A stretch of 64,000 nt of DNA, from positions 1 to 64,000 of the forward strand of contig JBBQJT010000003.1 in assembly GCA_038326165.1 (NCBI GenBank). Reading direction: 5' to 3'. The notes under the pieces are model-generated. The model searched no databases. It saw only the letters and a program-made list of their open reading frames with translations, and was not told where the DNA came from. Shown here in pieces: positions 57,101-62,800 of the stretch. The translations under genes were made by a program, and so were the position numbers. Each line of letters begins with the position of its first letter. The first letter of the stretch is position 1. The DNA comes from JAEUUM01 sp038326165. GTDB lineage: Bacteria; Bacteroidota; Bacteroidia; Chitinophagales; Saprospiraceae.

Positions 57101-58399
57101 AATATTTCCATTTTGAAAATATGAATTGGCTTCATTGTAGATTGCTGACATGGTGTTGTTAATTCCACCTTGACAAATATTTATTACTGCACGATCCAAG
57201 TTGAAGAAACTTGTTATAGGCAAGGCAGCTGGCGAAACGTTGTTGATACCTTCGTTGCCAGTATTCGTAGTATTGATTGTCGTTCCCAAGTCTCTGTTGG
57301 TGAAACTTGCATTTGCATTTCGAATACCAGCTAATACCGTATTTTGTATGCTAATATCTGCTCCAGATGAATTCACAAAAAATCCATCATTATTATTGAA
57401 AATACCAATTCGCACATCATCAGGAAAGAGCGAATTGATGAAAATCTGAGCATTATTTGTACTCGTAAAACTTGCATTATTATTAACTATCCCAGAACTG
57501 GCATTTTCAACTTGAACTGAACCAGTTGAGCTGGTATTGCTAAATACAGCATCATTAACGTTTAGTATGCCTATTGTCAAATTGATGGAAGCAGCATCAT
57601 TTGCATTCACAAATATTACTGCACTATTGGTTAGAGTAGCTGGACCATTTAACGCACTATTTCTAATTCCGTTATCTTGAACATTACCAATTGTGATCAT
57701 CCCTGATGGGGAATTGACAAAAGTAGCTGCAATTCCATTTGCTCCTGCATTATTGATTCCATTTTGACCACCTGCACCCACATTTCCAATTGTAATCTGA
57801 TTGGTATTGTTGATGATTGATGGTGGCGAACCAATTGCTGTAGGCGAATTTAAAATCCCGTTGGCAGATACATCATTGATCCTGATTTCATCATTGTTAT
57901 TCAATGTCCCTCCTCTTACAAGGATTCCATTGACATAATTGGTAATGTTAATCACGTTCAAATTTGTAAATATTGAACCTTCCTGTACCCGCAAAGCAAA
58001 TGAAGCACCCGTTCCAACTAGAGTCAAAGTCAAACCAGATGGCACTGTTGCTACTGCACCTGGGGCTATGTCCAGCCGTAAAAAGCTCAGTGCTCCAAGT
58101 CCATTTGCTGGATATGGAGTAGCACCATTCGGCACAATAACAATTCCGCCTGCCATTGGCAGAACGTTACCTGCGTAGTTGATTGGATTCAACCAGTTTC
58201 CATCTCCCCCACCGGCATCCCAGTTTTGAGAGAAGGATTGACTTAATCCTAAAAATAAAATAGCCCCCATGGTCAAAAACGCTCGGTTGAACGAATTTTT
58301 CCTAGTGGACAAACTACCAGAGCCTTTGTCACGGATTCCGTGAGAAGGTTGTTTCCTCCAAACTTTTGTGAGCTGGGGGGTAATGAAATCACATTTCAT
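45200..58399 (-). CDS. Giant 4399-residue HYR-repeat surface protein (T9SS cargo)
   Basis: 13.2 kb, the largest gene in view. A long signal peptide of about 58 residues is followed by an N/I/G-rich beta-helix-like region (about 60-750) with many INN and GINNAG words. Then come Ig-like and beta-sandwich regions (about 770-1640). About a dozen HYR modules follow (about 1650-2680, e.g. FPLGTTTVTWTVTDVNGN), then more HYR-related modules and a proprotein-convertase P-like domain (about 3460-3605). The C-terminus has a carboxypeptidase-regulatory-like domain (about 3975-4040), a dockerin-like pair of Ca-binding loops (about 4040-4100, second loop DANRNNQISSSD), a cohesin-like domain (about 4165-4300) and a T9SS type A signal (last 75). 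It is presumably a fibrous adhesin or matrix protein held outside the cell. Function is inference. Confidence 0.9.
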   Translation of the reverse strand: MKCDFITPQLTKVWRKQPSHGIRDKGSGSLSTRKNSFNRAFLTMGAILFLGLSQSFSQNWDAGGGDGNWLNPINYAGNVLPMAGGIVIVPNGATPYPANGLGALSFLRLDIAPGAVATVPSGLTLTLVGTGASFALRVQEGSIFTNLNVINITNYVNGILVRGGTLNNNDEIRINDVSANGILNSPTAIGSPPSIINNTNQITIGNVGAGGQNGINNAGANGIAATFVNSPSGMITIGNVQDNGIRNSALNGPATLTNSAVIFVNANDAASINLTIGILNVNDAVFSNTSSTGSVQVENASSGIVNNNASFTSTNNAQIFINSLFPDDVRIGIFNNNDGFFVNSSGADISIQNTVLAGIRNANASFTNRDLGTTINTTNTGNEGINNVSPAALPITSFFNLDRAVINICQGGINNTMSAIYNEANSYFQNGNIGSGTGATINIASSGRHGVENAGDFVNTSFAAPLSQLNIGVAIGPCVGNIPIDGINNSGQFTNNTDSRISIRNFAQDGIENTEIFTNNNPLDPNTINRSQILITGSGGINGVNNDGSGTVFTVADNQSFLRIDGDLTNGFLNNNSASLINDNFGRVEIYAGTSNGFVNANLSIVTQTLSSDLAIEFPAPFPIGFLNDNSAFNNFGGSSLVVIGSNSVGFLQTAGAVVNNGNGTGTGSIFINFLVGGAAYVSNPLSFFFNNTCSVLSTDGQINNNSVFINNAIIETTYAGTNIGTVPITNNGIIIDYNNSFNSNLILRTPDATLVDNTLGIIAPPITICPDDPSVPGGSSMAKGALISNGPVTGKTFQTSPDWFNNPGLVAPPFASYSAATNILTIPSNPAPGTMFDLHFDVDGLGSGCQYNGRVMVMVDNLPTLAGEFTKLDNLGAQVGPTTTITGALNNPSSITLCSGTGVNFAGSIPGALVDKNGNPLFIHFVVNDPTGITGLPPVLDVPGALLPANFDLFPLINNNASTAVVGLTAIPYYESDGLPGLNSALECSGVPLGLNINIIPDPANFVTLTNTSGNNNQTRRVCSESGFAFNGTVSAFPAGVTGFRMQWTLTDITGPNGAFPFDYGQISVIASDCGQEIESQQGITQTINAAGNILFNGSDNDATPCAAPVLTLSDLAPHDRRVIYELTPIWILADGTECPSMLTPTEVRAIVYPKPQLELDNIAGPVNDNVMMQGAPIDICDNTSPNGLIQVRQYPTQVVEQSLASTNDMGDLEYDVQILVPVGVTLSASGTINNVGSDGTGVLKTDFISPLSGLPLFDNTTMSPQQVTIEVTPSFDPNNANAAGLPANTDPDGACAGTTQRIIVNVLPTPDLNPPLFTDVLNRIIDVTICGSDGPDPSELVQLFVMKNMNMAPYFVEFELFDIDLSGAPNVTRSTVAAGLPNGGHPNTTDNTNGLEVQTGGTFNEFLMNNGALTETIVYTFRPQIDISNPAETEICFGPTYELRVHILPKVFVSATLDGSEEVCQNHTRLVEGVPGPFPTHPGPWMHNWTIVSPQPVGFIGTGNFTDNNAAPGGQSSTSQTAAFTGVGNGMIRLSYTAKAANGCEAFQPFFLDLEVIPSPIANPITGPNVVCPSATATYLVSNPIIGNSYAWSISSGGTITTPPVGNTIDVTWSNVLGGPHTITVIETGPNSCTTSNTYTVNIVDMNDPGSMCPASITLNTSADGMPGDCLHEVNGTALDVVPSDNCGIASATHDYDFGGTSLDDEEFPLGATVVTWKVTDLSGNMSTCSFTITVVDNEFPVITCPSDVTVNTDGTGLNAGSQIGGVTLNTAPSCGIGLSNLKATATDNCGTANISWTASAGVSPLSGSGTLNNVTFPVGASTVTFTADDTHGQTSICSIQVVIFDNEKPVITCAANASFNTSGDAVPNFCGYRNTGFTLNPVSNTDNCAVAALNHNYQIGGSSLANFDFPLGSTIVVWTSTDNHGNTQTCSNVITVIDDEVPTVSSCPSNIVTTTDPGLCTDLVSYQTPVFNDNCGGMNVFGTLVLGQASNTQFPKGISTVRYEYRDPSGNGPAICQFTVTVNDGQVPVISCVPDVTVDNTGMNLNFDAFTYGVQVDDASNDCSVGFIGLNPVISDNCPGPYVLTHFITYPDGVVSPGNGTVNGMMFPGGKSTIVYRATDVAGNSSTCSFTIMVKDVEKPVITTCPSSVAINTSTNGTGDCSINIPNLVPGLVAMDNCTATANLTISQSPLAGTNFSGVHNSIQLVTFTVTDLSGNTSTCTANVTIIDNENPTAVCKPSFTIPLDDDGIVPLNVLDIDLASFDNCQLSTRSISVLQVTCAQAGTTVPVVLTVVDANGNSHQCTTIVLVRDQMVPTILNCPANIIVGNDPDMCMAFVNFSKVQASDNCDTNVDIYFWTTGATILGGSDILGLSGDGNPTNDPILGHAGARNYNFGVTTVHYVAVDNFGNVTPECVFTIEVKDVQKPIITKCAPSRDIFVNAGTCQGTVPNMIAEIENKDNCITVVTQVPAAGTLFGNAHNFMQLVTFTVTDQGGNTVTCTATLTLKDNILPVIVTCPPSRNISTNLNVCNGTVPNLLPELVATDNCTIVSITQSPIAGTLFGAANNDTQVVTFTVTDAAGNTRTCTSTLTLKDTQVPTITCPSDVTVGCSPPVVTIPAPTTGDNCGVVTVLNSFNNTNNASGIYPLGTTTVTWTVTDVNGNTATCTQRVTVGPLPIVTASGAGTYCYQGFISALTASSVTPGGQFSWFKNALLTVPVNPSQVSGSNGQIYQPTGSLGIETVYVIVTNPLNGCSSLPIPVTVNIIACGVTLTDPCACKNNATNQVNGQFDEIITITAPAGQNWYITSVSGLFRTISPAPPAAPIPFTTGPAGNKPVEGPAGQYVLTGIHVDAIGYSITFANGLGDTVSSANTCFYPNPVIVGLNSDYCANHPIVPLVGNALPQMGIGTFALYDATNTILLQNNITQLNPAQIAPGTYTVRFTFDGTNQPNTSTPGCVQTISQQVQFFPTPPSDLVCNNISNVSLDQNGEALLNADMILEGNYGCYSQYIVDIEGPLTNLFTCADVNKTFKVTVTDPFTGNKCWGSLKVEDKLKPTITCADVTVSCNNDGLDPSLVGFPIFDDNCSVDPATIKFSETISDPSCTGPWSAVITRTWNAKDEVGNQATPCVQTIFIKRATLAEVKFPLNLDDIQAPSLSCVNPNTTPANTGVPTIDGMPINKFCELMVAPAQDQIIPVCENSYKILRTWTVMDACSNNMITQVQTIFVKDKVGPIQICPNPSAFTYSVDGDGTTCKAIFQAPSIQVQDNCSSALNVVTKTSVTSNGIVYDKPTNGGIFEIGFGTITVKYTSTDACGNVSTCSVDVNVFENEPPVTVCDEFTVVSLINPITYVNASTFDDGSYDECGGPVKFQVRRMDNPACAGGDDTDFAPKVPFYCCDVNNGPVMIVLRVTDASGNFNDCMVEAKVNDKIKPVITCPADITLQCSDPIQPTDQANVNFKKTSGKTISMNFANAIEEQIVVSGLPASARIADVDFAMDLKHDFIDQLTIKLISPQGTVLTLFQGGSCGNTKKDINATFNDEGSNFACNGATIAVNGQVKPQVSEMSYVDKENPTGTWTLQVIDNAPLGGGVLNAIELKLTYSTPLSLKPIATDNAMDCGLITTFSDLTKLGQCLGGSFINRRWTATDLSGNFAQCIQKVNLIDNTPLDIDFPDDVTVTDCLSFDQVTGLGALKHTGDCEIVAVEIVDEIFNVVTDACYKVIRTYKVIDWCKYNPKATNNTLGGIDVDFTQFDFNPADNVVNNQFDNNKNIIRDNGDGYFEFKQIIKVIDTKAPQFYTCPKDTVIMSFAADCSNNPVSITKLGFDACAPQASLKYQWKVDISDNGNYDLNGVGPVFNGNLPLGKHHIWFRIEDGCGNYSICEYDITIVDAKKPSPVCANGLSTAIMVTGMVMINAEAFNKSSTDNCTAAEKLKFSFSPNVNDTIVTYTCDSLGSRPVQVWVTDEAGNQDFCETFILITDNFMVCGDTMDMITVGGKIQVGSNAGVSDVQVQLAGSGMPMVITNNTGNFNFPPMSLGGNYTLVPLKDTEPLNGVSTLDIIQITNHILGKKALGSPYKLIAADANRNNQISSSDLAQLRRLILHIIPNFKDNTSWRFVDKGFVFPKPTNPWSTAFPEVYDIKNLNSNMAINFEAIKIGDVTGDVKANAASPNEVRTLVDKVNFAVQEQNLVPGELVTVSFTAENFKNISGYQYTLNFEQDVLEYVSVTPGDVSGIGEENFGLSFLNNGLITTSWNGQEGLIPDGKTVFNMTFKVLKSSKLSKSLAITSDMTEAEAYTNEGEGLDLGLTFMNGKQEVDASFVLNQNVPNPFNNKTVIGFRMPIDGYAQLIVTDMAGKVVLMKDGTFNHGYNEFSIQRTELNASGIYYYQLNTDANSETKKLILIE

Positions 58400-58532
58400 T
58401 GTAAAGAGGTTTAGTTATAAAATAAATTAAAAACACATTTCAAAGTGGTACCAAAAACCTAGAGACAGAGAACTCCCAGCCCACCAAGTGCAAGCACTAG
58501 CAGGAGAATGACGTTCTCTGAGTCTCTAGGGT

Positions 58533-58555
58533 AAAAAAGGACGATGAACCCGTCC
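58533..58555 (-). terminator. Terminator-like hairpin in the giant-gene leader
   Basis: On the minus strand, GGACG-(7 nt)-CGTCC followed by TTTTTT, about 130 bp upstream of the start codon. It may end a leader RNA before the gene (attenuation). The stem is only 5 bp, so it may be weak. Confidence 0.4.
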
Positions 58556-58778
58556 AACATGGCAAACCATTGGCTCAACCATGCGGAACTACATAGCACA
58601 ATTCTTCAGTACGGTATGGTAGCCATAAAGATCAATCAGTCGTAGCAATGCCAAAAGTGGGGGGTGCATAACAACAACGATCTTTCGTCAAGCTGCCTTG
58701 GTAAATAAATTTTTTGTTTTAGTGGGAATCAGGTCAAAACCTTACAGATTAACGCACTGTAATATCGGTTTTGGGTAG

Positions 58779-58801
58779 ATGACGAAGTCGTCATTTTTTT
58801 T
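58779..58801 (+). terminator. Palindrome with plus-strand T-run
   Basis: ATGACGA-AG-TCGTCAT followed by a T-run of eight. The inner pairs may open, leaving a 5-bp stem. It is only a terminator for rightward transcription, for which no gene is seen on the left. Confidence 0.4.
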
Positions 58802-59126
58802 GTTTTTGGAAGGACTTTGGGATGTCCGGCTAAAGCAGTTTTCACTGCCGCCTGTGTTTTAGTTATTACCTGAAATGATTCTCTCGATGTTTGTACATAT
58901 ATATACTAATTATATGTGTAGAGGTTACACAAAGGCTAAATAAAATATGAATTATTTTAATGTGTTATTCTTAAAACGTCATAAGTAATTGATTTTCTTT
59001 ATATTATGATATTGACTAATTTATATCAATTTCACTAACCTTATTTCAAGTCAATCTTTTCTTACTTCCTATTTTATGGCCTTGATTGGAAAATGTATTT
59101 TTACTCATAAAATTCAAAATCTGCTT

Positions 59127-59134
59127 TACCTTTG
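59127..59134 (+). promoter_or_regulatory. Promoter -7 element (TACCTTTG) of the Ig-like lipoprotein
   Basis: A perfect TAnnTTTG match 18 bp upstream of ATG 59153. A TTG codon at 59132 lies within it and is excluded as a start. Confidence 0.6.
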
Positions 59135-59152
59135 AATTATATTCTTGTCGAC

Positions 59153-59551
59153 ATGAAATCAATCAACTCTTCCATTTTTCTTGGTGTTTTACTTCTTGTA
59201 TTGATTTCATGTAAGAAGGACGAAACAAGCAAGCTGCCACCAGTTATCCAAATCAATTCGCCTACGGAAGGCGCAATCATCAATCTGTTGCTCGACTCTG
59301 CAATAGTCATCGATCTTGAGATTAGCGATGATCACTCAATGCATGAAGCTTCTTTAAAATTATTCAATGAAGCCAATGAGGTGCTTTTTGGTAAGGACTT
59401 TCCGGTTCACAATAAAAATACCTTCAAATACACCCAATCGGTTGTTCCTCCTGGTATCATAGGTAAACAAAATTTAAGGCTTGAAATCAAAGCTGAGGAT
59501 CAGAACGAAAATAAATCAAGTTTTACTAGAACCTTTGAAGTATCAAAGTAG
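59153..59551 (+). CDS. Small lipoprotein with an Ig-like domain
   Basis: 132 residues from the ATG at 59153. The lipobox is LVLISC (Cys about 20), followed by KKDE. The mature part is a single beta-sandwich module of Ig/cadherin-like type (PPVIQINSPTEGAIINLLLDSAIVIDLEISDDHSMHEASL then LRLEIKAEDQNENKSSFTRTFEV). It is the only rightward gene between the two giant HYR genes. It could be an outer-membrane anchor or accessory for those surface proteins, which is inference. Confidence 0.75.
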   Translation: MKSINSSIFLGVLLLVLISCKKDETSKLPPVIQINSPTEGAIINLLLDSAIVIDLEISDDHSMHEASLKLFNEANEVLFGKDFPVHNKNTFKYTQSVVPPGIIGKQNLRLEIKAEDQNENKSSFTRTFEVSK

Positions 59552-59797
59552 GAAATTCCATTTTATTTCATAAATAGCTAAACCCAAAAAAAATGCGCCT
59601 CAAGCGTTGGATAATTTTTTGGAGGGTGAAATATTCCAATAATGAAATCGGACTTGAAATGAACCTTCAAGATGATTTCTATTCTTTCTTACTTTAGATA
59701 TACAAAAAGTTATTCCGGGTATTATAGTGGTACAGAAGGCGTAAAATCCCTTTTGAGACAGATACGAATAATTCAGATTTTCAATTTTTCAAGACAT

Positions 59798-59831
59798 AAA
59801 AAAGCCGCTCTGTCTTTTCAGACAAAGCGGC
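59798..59831 (-). terminator. Intrinsic terminator of the shorter HYR gene
   Basis: GCCGCT-TGTCT/AGACA-AGCGGC (59804-59831), with a six-T run on the minus strand. It lies just beyond the stop codon. The DNA from 59552 to 59797 holds nothing recognisable. Confidence 0.9.
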
Positions 59832-59858
59832 GTACACCCCAAAACCATTTAAATATTT

Positions 59859-62800
59859 TTAAGGCTTGACTACAATGAACTTGGCGTTCACCGTATTACT
59901 TCCTGTTTTTAATTGTATTGTGTATGACCCAGTTGGTATGTCAAACAAACCTAATATTGGTAAATTCTGCCAACCTGACACAAGTTGCTCGGTTGAAGTA
60001 TAGACAAGTCTGCCAAACTGGTCGAAAACTATCAAATTAACTTCTTCGGAAATTGCGTTGTAAACTTCTAAGCGTGTCGATGAATTGATTGGATTAGGAT
60101 ATAGTTCAAGCTTCAATGAATTCTCTTCATGGGACACGACTCCTTCCCAATTGATTTCAAGTCCTTGTTCGCCATTTGATTCTGTGTATGTCAATTGCTC
60201 AAAATCATTTTTGATTAAGTGCAACTCGTTGGCCAACTGCCCCGATTTTCGTGCAAGGAAGCTTAGCACAACTATCGGTTCATTTTCTAATTGTTTGTCA
60301 CCGTTCCAAGAACACAAAATGCTACCATCCTCTTTGTTGGTAAAGCTCTCAGTGCTGAACCCGATTAAACTTTCAGATTTCATGTCAATGAATTCTAATA
60401 CACTTGGTCGGTATTTCAAGCCCATTTGAAGCACTTCTATTGCTGATTCACTATTCAATTGAATTTCAACCACTTCACCTGCCAGAAAACTTCTGTTTTC
60501 GATGCTCAAGACGGTATTTCTAGACCTTGTTTCATTGTTACCATTTGCTAGTGTACCTGAAGCGTTTCCATCGACATCACCAATTTTGATCCCAATAAAT
60601 TTTAGGTTGTTCATTGTGCTGGTCACATTGCTGTACTGAATAGTTTCCGTCCAATTGGCTTTCAATGGGTTGATACCTGTTGGGAAAACGTATTCAGCAT
60701 CAATAAATCTCCAACTTGTGTTGCTTTCAAATTGATCGCTAATCTGCAAGATCATTTTACGAATATCCACCATATCCTTTGTTGTAATCACGCCACTTTT
60801 ATCTACATCTGCAGCTATGTAACGATATGGATTGGCCAATTTTTCGGCACCGAGTATATGTTTCTGAATTTTAAGAATGTCAATGGTAGAAACTCCATTG
60901 AGGTCATTGCCATCTTTTAGCGGAGTTATCGTGAAATTTTCACCTTTATTCAATCCCACAAATTTCCAGAAACCATCTGTGCCTGTCGTCAAATTTTTAG
61001 CATTTAAAGTAAGTTGAACATCCTTGACCGGCTGAGCATTCTCAGTTGAAATCCATCCTCCCAAAGCGATTTTGTTGAAGGTAGGAGGACACAACTTGTC
61101 ATTATCAGTGATTGTAATATTTGTAAGGCAATAATCCCAGTTTCCTGATTCATCCATTACCCATACTTGCACTTGTTGAACACCGATATCATCGCAAGTA
61201 AATATTATACTCGCATCCGCAGGGGGGCCTGAAGGTGCCTGCAAGTGCTTACGAATCCGGAATACCAAATTGGCATTGGCAGTGCAGTTATCAAAACTCT
61301 TGTTGTCAAAGTCCTTGGCCCAGATGGTAACCATTAAAGTGCTGGGCATAATAGGAAGAGATAAGCCATTGATGCACACAGGAGTAGGCTTCTTAGCATC
61401 AACAACTGATACTTTTACAAGGCAAGTAGCAGTGTTTTTACAGCCATCTGAAGCTGAAAAAATGACAGAAGTAGTACCTAAAGGATAAAAGCCGCTGGCA
61501 TTGGCGCCACCATTGTTGTAGCTGTTGGTGATGATTACATTGGGATTACAATCTGTTGCCGTGACCGCAGGAAGGATCACATCTGCGCCTGTACAATTTT
61601 GGTCAGTACTACTTACCGTCAAATCAAGTGGACATTTCATCACAGGTTTGTCATTGTCATAAACCTTAATGAGCTGTGTATATTCCCAGCGGCCTGGAGA
61701 ATTTGGTATATTAGGATTGTATTGACACCAGTCCAATACGACCCATTTTCTAAGTATTTTGAAGCAAGCTGGACCTGCAATAGTAAATACTTCATCATTG
61801 TGACTAACTCCTGCGAAACTGCACAAGGAATTATTGAATTGAGGAGTATTAAAGCCAGCTGGAAGCTTATCGGGTTCCAAGTCAGATATCGCAGTGCATG
61901 CATTGGCATCATAATCTTTGGGCCATACAATATCATTTCCTGTGAATGGCTTATTATTCTGAACAACTACCAGTTGGGTACACGCTGCTGTATTGCCATC
62001 TGATCCTGTAACTGTAAAAACACGTTTGATTAAACCTGTTCCGCAGCTGCTCAATTGAACATTATTGGTAACTTTTACTGTAACATTACCACAATTGTCA
62101 ATTCCTGCTGCGTTGCCATACTGGTCCAATTTGTCTAAATCAACCGGGCAAAAAACTGTAACATCAGCTGGACAGACTATGGAAGGTGGAAGTTTATCCT
62201 GAACCTTAACAGTAATCATGCAAATATTGGTATTTCCACTACAGTCGGTTACTCTAAGTATTACCATGACATCTGTACCCAAATCAGCACAAGTAAACAT
62301 AATATTTGCCCGGAACAGAGAGTCAGATTCATTCATTCGCTTAACATCATACTTGTTGATGCAACAATTATCTATGGAGCCATCATCAAATGTTTTGGCC
62401 GGAACTGTGGCCTTACCGTTCGATGGAATTGATACATTCAATTGGTCATCGCAAACTACAGTAGGAGGAGTATTATCCTTTAGAATTAAAGTGGCAGTAC
62501 ATTTGCTAAAATTACCACAACCATCTGTAGCTGTATAAGTTACGACATGATTGCCAAGCGGTATATCGTGAAATATTCCACCATTTCCCGGAATTGACGC
62601 AATCCAAGAACCCGTAATTACTACTGAAAAATTAGAACAATCATCCGTAATAGTGGCTGCCGGAATAATAGCTGAGCCTTTGCATTGGTCGGAGTAACTC
62701 GATCCAATAATAGTACCAGGGCATGAAATTATTGGTGGCGTCATGTCCTTTATTTCAATGATCTGGACACTTGTTTTGATCTTGCTCGTACACCAGTCCA

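Larger units (their letters stand above)
58458..58883. other. Hairpin-dense region upstream of the giant gene
   Basis: At least seven inverted repeats were read. They are: 16-bp CCTAGAGACAGAGAAC with GTTCTCT-GA-GTCTCTAGG (58458-58530), enclosing AGTG/CACT; GGACG/CGTCC (58539-58555); CATGG/CCATG (58558-58583); AAAACC-TTACAG/CTGTAA-GGTTTT (58736-58772); ATGACGA/TCGTCAT (58779-58794); GGAC/GTCC (58812-58827); and GCAGT/ACTGC around a GAAA-like loop (58835-58848). On the minus strand the GGACG hairpin is followed by six T. On the plus strand the ATGACGA hairpin is followed by eight T. No gene is seen. It could be a long mRNA leader with an attenuator or a separate RNA gene. Confidence 0.6.

Noticed and set aside
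58556..58640. GGCAAACC word resembling the start of a c-di-GMP (GEMM) riboswitch, plus-strand
   Set aside because: The downstream conserved parts of GEMM could not be matched, and the word lies antisense to the giant gene.
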